Source: JAPOPJ01 sp964538885
GTDB lineage: Archaea; Thermoproteota; Nitrososphaeria; Nitrososphaerales; Nitrosopumilaceae
NCBI GenBank assembly: GCA_964538885.1
Contig: CAZIHR010000078.1
Coordinates: forward strand, 1 to 22,369
Direction: 5' to 3'
DNA length: 22,369 nt
Shown: positions 7,532 through 13,327 of the stretch, piece after piece
Numbering within the stretch: the stretch's first letter is position 1
Layout of the letters: the number at the start of each line of letters is the position of its first letter
The notes under the pieces: model-generated
Seen by the model: only the letters and a program-made list of their open reading frames with translations
Told to the model about the DNA's origin: nothing
Databases searched by the model: none
Program-made: the position numbers and the translations under genes

Positions 7532-7876
7532 ATGGCTAGAAAACCAAAGGAAAAGACAAAAACAACACGAAAGACACCTGCCAAAAGTAAGGCAAAAGAC
7601 AAGGAAAAACTGACAGTTAAAAGCAAAGCAAAAACAACACGAAAGACACCTGCCAAAAGTAAAGCCAAGATTACCAGTAAGGCGCCATCTCAAAGTAAGG
7701 TAAAACAACCTGCCAAAAGTAAGGCAAAAGACAAGGAAAAACCAGCAGTTAAAGACCATCTTGACGATATGGGGCTAGTAATCGTAGATGATGACATCAC
7801 AATAGACAAAGAAAAGATAAACGAGGAAAGACGCGCCTACCTTGAAGAAGCACGTTCACAAGAAGCTTTTGATTAG
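7532..7876 (+). CDS. Lysine-rich repeat protein with acidic C-terminus, candidate nucleic-acid-binding or chromatin protein
   Basis: Residues 1-70 are almost entirely Lys, Ala, Thr, Ser, Pro and Arg, in imperfect repeats of KTTRKTPAKSKAK and PAKSKAKDKEK. Residues about 72-114 switch to an acidic, helix-prone tail (DDMGLVIVDDDITIDKEKI, then EERRAYLEEARSQEAFD). The basic half resembles the AKP/SPKK-type tails of histone H1 and bacterial histone-like proteins, which are disordered and bind DNA or RNA through charge. The acidic part could be self-masking or a protein-binding segment. No folded DNA-binding domain is visible. The DNA carries direct repeats: a 72-bp (24-codon) offset and a 34-bp exact copy (7577-7610 and 7709-7742). 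The copy number may vary between strains. It has its own promoter and precedes two Lrp-like genes. Confidence 0.8.
   Translation: MARKPKEKTKTTRKTPAKSKAKDKEKLTVKSKAKTTRKTPAKSKAKITSKAPSQSKVKQPAKSKAKDKEKPAVKDHLDDMGLVIVDDDITIDKEKINEERRAYLEEARSQEAFD
7577..7742 (+). repeat. In-frame direct repeats inside the lysine-rich gene
   Basis: A 34-bp unit is repeated exactly at 7577-7610 and 7709-7742 (offset 132 bp, 44 codons). An overlapping unit beginning near 7558 recurs near 7630 (offset 72 bp, 24 codons). Both offsets are multiples of three, so expansion or loss would keep the frame. Confidence 0.8.
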
Positions 7877-7992
7877 TGTTTGAGGATCGCGTGGTATATT
7901 TTTTTTCAAAATAAATCAAATAATTACATTGATTGTCTTACAGGCACAATCCATCAAGTAATACTTATCCGTCTCACATACAAAGAATCAGT

Positions 7993-8232
7993 ATGAGAGC
8001 ATTATGTCTGATTACAGTCAAAGCTGGTAAAATGGATGAGGTTGTTCAGATTCTAAAGAAGAAACGTAAAATAATTAAAGATATTTTTGTAGTTACAGGC
8101 CGTGCAGATATCAGCGTCATCTTACAAGGCAATATAAACGAGATCAACGGCACGGTGATTGATTTTAGGCGAATCAAAGATATAGTTACTACAGAAACTC
8201 TAATAGAAGTTGAGGTGAATATGGGGTGGTGA
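7993..8232 (+). CDS. Lrp/AsnC-type ligand-binding (RAM) domain protein without DNA-binding domain
   Basis: The 79-aa product (from ATG 7993) is a stand-alone alpha/beta RAM domain. The strand MRALCLITVKAG is followed by a helix with KMDEVVQILKKK, then IFVVTGRADISVILQG with the conserved G-x-x-D, and TETLIEVEV at the end. In Lrp/AsnC regulators this ferredoxin-like domain binds amino acids and drives oligomerisation; here the helix-turn-helix is absent. An upstream TTG at 7933 would add 20 residues with no domain character, so the ATG is preferred. A TATA-like element near 7957-7968 agrees with it. The stop overlaps the start of a second RAM gene, so the two are translationally coupled. Confidence 0.85.
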   Translation: MRALCLITVKAGKMDEVVQILKKKRKIIKDIFVVTGRADISVILQGNINEINGTVIDFRRIKDIVTTETLIEVEVNMGW

Positions 8233-8444
8233 GGGCAATAGTTCTAGTAAAGTCTCCCAAAAAACTCATTGCAGCCAGGCTCCGCAAGATCGAGTCTGTT
8301 TATGATTCATTTCCCACCAGTGGTCAGTTTGATGCAGTAGCATTCATCCAAGTTGATGAACTTGTAAAAATCAAAGATACCACAGAGCAAATACAAAGAA
8401 TTAGCGGTGTAGAAAGAACTGAGACTATGGTTGAAGTGCAATAA
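8226..8444 (+). CDS. Second RAM-domain-only Lrp/AsnC-like protein
   Basis: The 72-aa protein has the same beta-alpha-beta-beta-alpha-beta plan: RAIVLVKSP, a helix near IAARLRKIESVY, FDAVAFIQVD with the conserved aspartate, a helix with TTEQIQRI, and GVERTETMVEV. It is a divergent paralogue of its upstream neighbour and also lacks a helix-turn-helix. The GTG at 8226 overlaps the previous gene by 7 nt; a second GTG at 8229 is equally possible. The arrangement implies equal production of both chains and possible hetero-oligomers. They could bind an amino acid or modulate full-length Lrp-like regulators encoded elsewhere, which is an inference from the domain family. Confidence 0.83.
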   Translation: MVRAIVLVKSPKKLIAARLRKIESVYDSFPTSGQFDAVAFIQVDELVKIKDTTEQIQRISGVERTETMVEVQ

Positions 8445-8455
8445 AAAAGGATTTA

Positions 8456-8893
8456 ATGTACTCTGAGGTAAATAGGCATGTGAATATCAAAAAAGTCGGT
8501 AACGTCATCTTGGCCGTTAAAAACCTAGATAAATCACTACATTTTTACCATGAGTTGATTGGACTGCCCATAAAGAACCAACGTAGAACGTGGATTGATC
8601 TTGGAACCTCTGGTGCTCTTTTGAGTCTGCATCCAGCATCACTTACAGCCGAACACATAGGTAGTTCTATTGAGAATGGAATCACCATTGGCTTTTTGGT
8701 AGGTGATGTCAAGTCTGCAGTGGAAGAACTCACAAATCAGGGCATCCGACTTTACAGAGATATTGTAGATAGGGATGCGGGCAAAAATGCAATAGTGCTT
8801 GATCCTGATGACTATCTCATCTCATTATTTGAGCCAAAATTTGACGACAAGACACGACAGACCGAAGGTTACCACGGATTTACTCCATCCTAA
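8456..8893 (+). CDS. VOC superfamily (glyoxalase/dioxygenase-fold) protein
   Basis: The protein has paired beta-alpha-beta-beta-beta modules. The first is VGNVILAVKNLDKSLHFYHELIGLP, the classic N-terminal VOC pattern of strand, helix and F-Y-x-x-x-G-L. The second is TIGFLVGDVKSAVEELTNQGI, followed by AIVLDPDDYLISLFEP, where the D-P-D-x-x-x-x-x-L-F-E strand supplies a likely metal-binding Glu. At 145 aa it is one VOC unit and would act as a dimer. Members include glyoxalase I, extradiol dioxygenases and antibiotic-binding proteins. The substrate here is unknown, and lack of a clear first-strand His (the residue is Asn, GNVIL) makes glyoxalase I activity uncertain. It starts 11 nt after the RAM pair and probably shares their transcript. 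The stop overlaps that of the convergent gene. Confidence 0.82.
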   Translation: MYSEVNRHVNIKKVGNVILAVKNLDKSLHFYHELIGLPIKNQRRTWIDLGTSGALLSLHPASLTAEHIGSSIENGITIGFLVGDVKSAVEELTNQGIRLYRDIVDRDAGKNAIVLDPDDYLISLFEPKFDDKTRQTEGYHGFTPS

Positions 8894-9276
8894 ATCATCT
8901 TTTTGACTTGGGAGACAATCTTTACAAGATCTTTTTCTTTTTTATCAATGGTTACATAATATGTAACAGAATCTTTTTGTAGAATTACAATAGATATTTT
9001 ACCGTGATGTAACAACATATAGTCCATCCGTCCCAGTGCTTTCACTGAATATTTGCGCATTGATATGAGTGTGGGAACTAAAAAGAATTCGTTTTTTGCT
9101 TGGCTAGATTCTAGTAGTGGTTGTAATTTTGGTCGAAGCATACCTGCAAGAGTTCTTCCATACTGATTAATTACTCCGGCATATCGTATACTGTCCGATA
9201 TCTTTAGAATATCTTGGCATTTTTTTCTATATTCTGTTATGGTTTTTTTCCATTGCTCTGCAGGGGTGTCTACCAT
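8890..9276 (-). CDS. Conserved thaumarchaeal protein, possibly DUF6659 family
   Basis: The 128-aa soluble protein has an N-terminal helical part (EQWKKTITEYRKKCQDILK) and the segment DSIRYAGVINQYGRTLAGML. These are followed by alternating strands (NEFFLVPTLISM, GRMDYMLLHHGKISIVILQK, VTYYVTID). From memory this pattern matches a small archaeal family annotated DUF6659, with a fold that recalls roadblock/PAS-like sensory modules; neither could be checked here. No catalytic motif is evident. The ATG at 9276 is preceded by an AT-rich TTTATAACTAATAA element. The downstream end overlaps the VOC gene's stop by 4 bp, so the two transcripts converge. Confidence 0.75.
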   Translation of the reverse strand: MVDTPAEQWKKTITEYRKKCQDILKISDSIRYAGVINQYGRTLAGMLRPKLQPLLESSQAKNEFFLVPTLISMRKYSVKALGRMDYMLLHHGKISIVILQKDSVTYYVTIDKKEKDLVKIVSQVKKMI

Positions 9277-9334
9277 ACTGTAATGGTATAATTATTAGTT
9301 ATAAAGTATTTTTATGAATTTGATAAAAATTTGG

Positions 9335-9715
9335 TTATTGCTTGTCGCGTAATTTTGCCAGCTCTTTTTTTAGATCTGAATTTTCTTTTAATAGTTTATT
9401 GTTTTCAGCTTTGAGTGTTTCTGACATTCTGTCAGAGTATAGTGGATGTCCCGGAGGCACCAGTGTGGGGCCCACAGTAAATAGTCCAACAGCTTGTCTT
9501 TTGTATGTCTGCTCAAACTCATCTAGTCTCTTACTGATGGCATATGCATTCTTGCCGAATCTCTCTTTTACAGGTATTCTGTGAATCGGAAATGCAGTAT
9601 GAGTCATTCCAGGTGGGAGCCTAGGAAATTGGAATGCCATGTGGGGCACATTTGGATTCAGGCCATACAGGTTTTCCAGGTGATTCAACACATAATCATC
9701 CATAAATTTAGACAT
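9335..9715 (-). CDS. Hypothetical protein with C-terminal coiled coil, 126 aa
   Basis: The N-terminal 90 residues are rich in Pro, His, Phe and Tyr without a recognisable domain (for example NVPHMAFQFPRLPPGMTHTA and FTVGPTLVPPGHPLYSDRM). The last 30 residues form a clear heptad coiled coil (LKAENNKLLKENSDLKKELAKLRD). The product is probably an oligomeric adaptor or structural protein in the cytoplasm; there is no signal or membrane segment. The ATG at 9715 gives MSKFMDDYVLNHLENLYGL. The gene lies 58 bp upstream of, and in the same orientation as, the 8890-9276 gene, but that gene has its own TATA-like sequence in the gap. The function is unknown. Confidence 0.72.
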   Translation of the reverse strand: MSKFMDDYVLNHLENLYGLNPNVPHMAFQFPRLPPGMTHTAFPIHRIPVKERFGKNAYAISKRLDEFEQTYKRQAVGLFTVGPTLVPPGHPLYSDRMSETLKAENNKLLKENSDLKKELAKLRDKQ

Positions 9716-9844
9716 GATGTGGTATATTTTTGCCTTGCTGCTAGGCGTTTGATATACTACAGTGTTAAATTCTAGTCATTTTTGCTCAATTAGATCTGAT
9801 CGCTGATCCTTATAGATTTCTACTTTTGATCGCAAATACAGATA

Positions 9845-9988
9845 ATGAAAACAGAAAAGAGATGTCTAAAGTGCAAGAAACCAATTCAAGACTATGAATT
9901 GCACAAGATTGTCATGTATGTGATTCAGGAAAAATTCACTGAGCATCACTATGAACATGTGGAGTGTCCGGGAAAATTTACTGTCTAA
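9845..9988 (+). CDS. Mini zinc-finger protein, 47 aa
   Basis: ATG at 9845 encodes MKTEKRCLKCKKPIQDYELH, then a helix-like IVMYVIQEKF, then TEHHYEHVECPGKFTV. A C-x-x-C pair near the N-terminus, a run of His, and one late Cys could coordinate one zinc (C-x2-C...H-x3-H-x3-C spacing). A TATA-like CTTATAGATTTC near 9807-9818 is centred about 31 nt before the ATG. The ordered metal-ligand spacing and the promoter support it as a gene despite the length. The function is unknown. Confidence 0.58.
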   Translation: MKTEKRCLKCKKPIQDYELHKIVMYVIQEKFTEHHYEHVECPGKFTV

Positions 9989-10024
9989 TTTTGATACAGA
10001 GTATAGAACAATACATTCCAATCT

Positions 10025-10831
10025 TTATTGTCGATTATATTCAAAAACCTTGTAAATTTCACCAGTGTTTCTGGAACGATACTTCCATTTGTTGCTAGGC
10101 CAAACTATTTCGCTAAAATGCTTTTGCATATCTGGATGAAGTCTCTGAAAGACATCTTGGCCGATTAGGATCTGATTTGGCAGTGCTCTACTTTGAATCT
10201 TGGCCGCTATATTCATTGCAGGTCCGATAAGATCGATGTGGGATTCAGCGGGATCTGATCCATACCGCATGACAATACTTTGTCCAAAATCAAGTCCTAT
10301 CTTTGCTGTCAGTTCAGGATAATCATACTGATTGAGGACTGGGTTTATTCCATTTTGAATCACGTTATCCATTGACTGTGCACAGCTTACAGCATTGTCT
10401 GATGCTAAAAGTTGGTTTTCTTCTGCAATGAAATATCCAATTACGGCATCACCTACAAATTTTAACACCAATCCGTTGTGATGTTGAATTGTGGATGCCA
10501 TCTCTTGAGAGAATGAGCTTACTATGGTTGCAAGTTTTTCTACAGGGAGCTCTAAAGTCATGGTAGTTGATCCAACAAGATCAACGTACAATACAGCCAT
10601 GTTTATCTTGGCAAATGCATTCTTTCTCAGAAATTGATCTGATCTGTTGGTCACCCCTTGGTATTCGTATCCTGTTTTGAGTGCTGCCCAGACTCTCTTT
10701 TGTGTATTTAAAATCATGCTATCTGTATCAAGTGTTTTTTCTGCACCGCGGGAAAACATACCATTGATTATATCAGAGTCTGAACGAGACTTTTCTTTAA
10801 CAGAATCATTTTCATTAGTATCTTTAGACAT
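10025..10831 (-). CDS. Class III adenylate/guanylate cyclase domain protein
   Basis: The 268-aa protein has a polar N-terminal 70 residues, then a CHD catalytic domain (about 75-262). Metal-binding aspartates are D84 (LYVDLVGST) and D127 (KFVGDAVIGYF). K123 is the purine-contact lysine and D199 (HIDLIGPAMN) the second base-selecting position, a K/D pair that suggests ATP. N206 is the transition-state Asn, but the usual Arg four residues later is Lys (K210, NIAAKI). The protein could make cAMP as a homodimer, or be a weakly active or binding-only member. No membrane segment, HAMP or receiver domain is seen, so the input must come through the N-terminus or a partner. The start has a strong Shine-Dalgarno (minus-strand GAGGT, 10839-10843) 7 nt upstream. 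The mini zinc-ribbon gene upstream ends 12 nt before it, so they form an operon. Confidence 0.87.
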   Translation of the reverse strand: MSKDTNENDSVKEKSRSDSDIINGMFSRGAEKTLDTDSMILNTQKRVWAALKTGYEYQGVTNRSDQFLRKNAFAKINMAVLYVDLVGSTTMTLELPVEKLATIVSSFSQEMASTIQHHNGLVLKFVGDAVIGYFIAEENQLLASDNAVSCAQSMDNVIQNGINPVLNQYDYPELTAKIGLDFGQSIVMRYGSDPAESHIDLIGPAMNIAAKIQSRALPNQILIGQDVFQRLHPDMQKHFSEIVWPSNKWKYRSRNTGEIYKVFEYNRQ

Positions 10832-10838
10832 ACAAATT

Positions 10839-10843
10839 ACCTC
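10839..10843 (-). promoter_or_regulatory. Ribosome binding site for the cyclase gene
   Basis: Minus-strand GAGGT follows immediately after the stop codon of the upstream zinc-ribbon gene and lies 7 nt before the cyclase ATG. Most genes here look leaderless, so a clear internal RBS marks this as the second gene of a transcript. Confidence 0.65.
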
Positions 10844-10966
10844 TTAATCCAGTGGAAAATCCACCCCACATCGGGAGCATCTACCTCTATTTCCACCATA
10901 TGCTTTACTATACTGTGGCACTATTTCAGAACCACAAAGCTCACATATGATCTTTTGTGAAGACAT
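10844..10966 (-). CDS. Mini zinc-ribbon protein, 40 aa, upstream of the cyclase
   Basis: ATG at 10966 encodes MSSQKIICELCGSEIVPQYS followed by KAYGGNRGRCSRCGVDFPLD. Two C-x-x-C knuckles, each followed by Gly (CELCG and CSRCG), are a textbook zinc ribbon. A TATA box (10988-10996) is 26 nt upstream, and the stop is directly followed by the cyclase RBS. The arrangement makes it the first gene of a two-gene operon, so it could be a regulatory partner of the cyclase, an inference from position only. Confidence 0.72.
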   Translation of the reverse strand: MSSQKIICELCGSEIVPQYSKAYGGNRGRCSRCGVDFPLD

Positions 10967-11241
10967 GTTGTATTGTTAGGTTTTTTCTATTTAAGCAAAT
11001 ATCTCAAGATGGGGCTATCTAATTAAAAATGTACATTAAATGGCAATTTGGGACATCATTTGATACTTTGTAGTAAAATGACTTTTGGTGCCCCCATATA
11101 TTGGTCAAAATAGACTATCGTTCACATTTTTGCCACATTTTCATGAAAATTTTAGGAAAATTTCAAGGAAATGACTGGCAAGAGTGACCAATGTATTGTA
11201 CTGGCAAGCACATCTTTGCTATTTTATCACAATATGGAACG
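10967..11241. other. Intergenic region, 275 bp
   Basis: It carries the operon TATA box at its left end and the tRNA 3' flank at its right. It also contains two copies of ACTGGCAAG (near 11171 and 11199) and an imperfect inverted repeat of TGAAAATTTT type near 11142-11165. No ORF above about 30 codons with coding character was found. Confidence 0.45.
10988..10996 (-). promoter_or_regulatory. TATA box for the zinc-ribbon/cyclase operon
   Basis: Minus-strand CTTAAATAG is centred about 26 nt before the ATG at 10966, predicting a leaderless first gene. Confidence 0.55.
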
Positions 11242-11315
11242 TGCCAGGGGCGGGATTTGAACGCGCGACAGCTCGGTCTTCAGCCGAGTGCTCTCCCGGG
11301 CTGAGCTACCCTGGC
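11242..11315 (-). tRNA. tRNA-Phe (anticodon GAA)
   Basis: The 74-nt minus-strand sequence folds as a cloverleaf. It has a 7-bp acceptor GCCAGGG/CCCTGGC, U8-A9, D-stem GCTC/GAGC, anticodon arm CTCGG-CTGAAGA-CCGAG with GAA at its centre, and T-loop TTCAAAT. The discriminator is A and CCA is not encoded. There is no intron. One oddity: the T-stem GCGCG/CCCGC has an internal C-C mismatch. A TATA-like element lies at about 11340-11348. Confidence 0.95.
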
Positions 11316-11339
11316 ACACAACAAAACATCTCCGAGGGG

Positions 11340-11348
11340 GATTAAAGT
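11340..11348 (-). promoter_or_regulatory. Probable TATA element for tRNA-Phe
   Basis: Minus-strand ACTTTAATC lies about 29 nt before the mature tRNA 5' end, a normal position for an archaeal tRNA promoter. Confidence 0.4.
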
Positions 11349-11358
11349 GTGTCTTTTT

Positions 11359-11895
11359 TCAACTCTTCCAAATCACATCTCCGATGCCATCTTTTTTGTT
11401 AGCAAGTCGACCAAGTATGAATAACAGGTCAGAGAGACGGTTCAGATATATTGTACAGAACGGGTTAATCTGTTCGCTCTCTTTGAGGTATAGTGTTTGG
11501 ATTTCAGCTCTGCGAACAATAGTTCTAGCATGATGAAGGTGCGCTGCAAGCTGACTTCCCCCAGGCAAGATAAAGTTTGAAAGTGTTGGTAACATCTTGT
11601 CTAATTGATCAATATCTTTTTCCAAATTCTCTATCATCAATTGCGACACTCTATCTAAATTATTACGTGAATCCGGGTTTGAAAGATCTGAACCTACCAC
11701 AAACAACTCATTTTGAATTCGAGTGAGAATATTTGAAATGTCACTTTGAACATTTAATGATGTGGCAATTCCAAGCGCGGCATTTGCTTCATCAATTGTA
11801 CCGTATGCTATAATTCGGATATTTGTCTTTGGTAGTCTTTGTCCGCCACGTATAGAGGTCATGCCGCTGTCGCCAGTTTTGGTATATATCTTCAT
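11359..11895 (-). CDS. Cob(I)alamin adenosyltransferase, PduO type
   Basis: The enzyme transfers the adenosyl group of ATP to cob(I)alamin, giving adenosylcobalamin. PduO-family marks are all present: the N-terminal ATP loop YTKTGDSGMTS, YGTIDEANAALG, the helix-bundle signature FILPGGSQLAAHLHHARTIVRRAE with the conserved Arg-Arg-Ala-Glu, and YLNRLSDLLFILGR near the C-terminus. At 178 aa it is full length and would form a cytoplasmic trimer. Thaumarchaea make cobalamin and need the adenosyl form for methylmalonyl-CoA mutase of the hydroxypropionate/hydroxybutyrate cycle, the likely role here. The ATG at 11895 follows a CATAATAAA-type element near 11915-11925. The gene stands alone. Confidence 0.93.
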   Translation of the reverse strand: MKIYTKTGDSGMTSIRGGQRLPKTNIRIIAYGTIDEANAALGIATSLNVQSDISNILTRIQNELFVVGSDLSNPDSRNNLDRVSQLMIENLEKDIDQLDKMLPTLSNFILPGGSQLAAHLHHARTIVRRAEIQTLYLKESEQINPFCTIYLNRLSDLLFILGRLANKKDGIGDVIWKS

Positions 11896-11969
11896 TACAC
11901 TACAACAGATTTTTCATTTATTATGTTATTCGAATTAGGTTTAATTACATTGGTATTTATCTTCAAGGC

Positions 11970-12095
11970 ATGACACTACAAGATCATAATTTATCTGTAA
12001 GTGTAATTGAGAGTCAAAATTTTATCCAATGTTGTGTTTCTAGTATGATGTATGGTAAAAAGTATATGCAGTATAATTATATGAAAAGGCGGTAA
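11970..12095 (+). CDS. Possible small ORF or leader peptide upstream of the HD-domain gene, 41 aa
   Basis: ATG at 11970 opens a 41-codon frame (starts MTLQDHNLSVSVIESQNF, ends YNYMKRR) that stops 2 nt before the TTG of the HD-domain gene. A TATA-like TTTAATTAC at about 11939-11947 lies 26 nt upstream, as for leaderless genes. The peptide has two adjacent Cys and a basic aromatic tail but no known motif. It could be a real small protein, a translated leader that couples to the HD gene, or chance. Confidence 0.35.
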   Translation: MTLQDHNLSVSVIESQNFIQCCVSSMMYGKKYMQYNYMKRR

Positions 12096-12097
12096 CT

Positions 12098-12634
12098 TTG
12101 ATTCTGGATTTTTTTAAAACGGCGGCAAACCTCAAAAATGTTCCTCGACGTGGCTGGGCTGACAAATTAGATCACAAGAATCCAGAGTCAGTTGCAGAAC
12201 ACGTTTACATGACTACAATAATTGGAATGATTCTTGCAGATTCTGAGTGCCTTGATACTGAAAAAATACTAAAGATGATACTAATACATGACTTGGCCGA
12301 ATCAGTTACAGGTGATATAACTCCAGATCAGATGGAGGCAAAATCAAAAATTAAACTAGAAGATACAGTAATGAAAAAAATATTGAAATTCCTACCTGAA
12401 AAACTCTCTACAGAATATGAGTTGCTTTGGGATGAATTCCAGCAGAATTTGACAAAAGATGCAAAGTTGGTCCATCAGATAGACAAGCTTGAGATGTCAC
12501 TGCAAGCAAGAATTTATTTGGATGATGGTTTTGCTCCAGAGAAGATCGCCCCCTTCTTTGACTCTGCAAAAAGTTTAATCACAAAATCAAATATTAAGAA
12601 AATTCTGACAGAAATTGTAAGGGATAAACAATGA
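12098..12634 (+). CDS. HD-domain phosphohydrolase, 5'-deoxynucleotidase (YfbR)-like
   Basis: The product is a compact HD-superfamily metal-dependent hydrolase. It has H35 (VAEHVYMT), the H64-D65 doublet (LIHDLAES) and D129 (HQIDKLEM), which complete the H...HD...D metal site. The S31-V-A-E-H segment and the about 178-aa length match the HD_3/YfbR-like group that removes phosphate from deoxynucleoside 5'-monophosphates, a role in nucleotide pool cleaning. Other HD enzymes share the motifs, so the substrate is inferred. The start is TTG at 12098, preceded by purine-rich AAAAGGCGGTAAC that may serve as a ribosome site. There is no ATG near enough to keep the N-terminal PRRGWADK segment. The gene overlaps the next by 4 bp (ATGA), so the two are co-translated. 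Confidence 0.85.
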   Translation: MILDFFKTAANLKNVPRRGWADKLDHKNPESVAEHVYMTTIIGMILADSECLDTEKILKMILIHDLAESVTGDITPDQMEAKSKIKLEDTVMKKILKFLPEKLSTEYELLWDEFQQNLTKDAKLVHQIDKLEMSLQARIYLDDGFAPEKIAPFFDSAKSLITKSNIKKILTEIVRDKQ

Positions 12635-12885
12635 TTGAAGATAAAGATGAGTTACTCAAAGTTCAAAGTCAAGTTATAGGAATTCTCTTTGAAGTGCTCA
12701 AGAGACTTCAGGCAATCAATACACTTGATAATGAATACTATGAGATAATTATCTCAAAAACAAAGTTAAAACACAAAAACAGACTTGATACTATTATGCA
12801 AGAGAGGTCAGAAAATGCAAAGATTGTAAATAGGCTACTTGCACAGCTTGATCCAGGTGTGAATACGTCCACACATCAACGATAA
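12631..12885 (+). CDS. Small helical protein, 84 aa, coupled to the HD-domain gene
   Basis: I recognise no family. The protein is charged and almost all helix-forming (DELLKVQSQVIGILFEVLKR, then YYEIIISKTKLKHKNRLDTI, then NAKIVNRLLAQL), without Cys, signal or membrane segment. Its ATG overlaps the TGA of the HD phosphohydrolase in an ATGA, which indicates translational coupling and perhaps a complex with it. Confidence 0.72.
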   Translation: MIEDKDELLKVQSQVIGILFEVLKRLQAINTLDNEYYEIIISKTKLKHKNRLDTIMQERSENAKIVNRLLAQLDPGVNTSTHQR

Positions 12886-12929
12886 AGCTCACACAAGCAA
12901 TTGCAAAATTGTTTTTATAATGAGAAATA

Positions 12930-13289
12930 ATGTTGATGACTGTGCAGTATTTTCAAGCCTTAAAACTAGGGCAAAAAAGAGTTGCAGATGCAAGAGAGTA
13001 TCTCAATGGTTTAACTGGCGATAAGGCAATGCCTGCTCTTGCATTGGCAGACAACAAGTCAAGTTCTTGGCAACCTGTGGGTGAAGAAAATATGTATGCA
13101 TTTGTGGGTGAGTCAGCAGGATTTGTGCTTACTGATAATAGTGGCTACATCTTGGCACTAGTGGACAAGAGTGGGGCTTCTAAAACAATTGTTCAAGGAG
13201 TTACTGAACAACAAAAACGCGTTCTAGAGAACAAGTTCCACGAAGACGGCATTGTAGAATTCAAGGGCAAAGTAACACTTCCAGTGTAG
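12930..13289 (+). CDS. Hypothetical protein, about 119 aa
   Basis: No family recognised. An N-terminal helix (QYFQALKLGQKRVADAREYL) leads into a region that looks like a small beta-rich domain: SSWQPVGEENMYAFVGESAG, FVLTDNSGYILALVDKSG, DGIVEFKGKVTLPV. There is no signal peptide, so it is cytoplasmic. The start is uncertain: ATG at 12930, ATG at 12936 and GTG at 12942 are in frame. The TATA-like GTTTTTATAA at 12911-12920 predicts initiation near 12942, so the true protein may be a few residues shorter. It has its own promoter and stands between unrelated genes. Confidence 0.7.
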   Translation: MLMTVQYFQALKLGQKRVADAREYLNGLTGDKAMPALALADNKSSSWQPVGEENMYAFVGESAGFVLTDNSGYILALVDKSGASKTIVQGVTEQQKRVLENKFHEDGIVEFKGKVTLPV

Positions 13290-13327
13290 ATATAGACTGT
13301 TTGTTTCCAAATTAACACAAACCTTTT

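Noticed and set aside
7577..7742. Possible CRISPR or tandem array from the regular repeats
   Set aside because: The repeats are coding, unevenly spaced and lack unique spacers of constant length.
7429..7759. Minus-strand ORFs encoding repeated hydrophobic segments (FALLLAGVFRVVF)
   Set aside because: These are the mirror image of the Lys/Ala/Thr repeats of the 7532-7876 gene. The apparent membrane helices are an antisense artefact.
11142..11165. Inverted repeat as a non-coding RNA hairpin between cyclase operon and tRNA
   Set aside because: Short, AT-only and imperfect; no promoter or terminator context to support an RNA gene.
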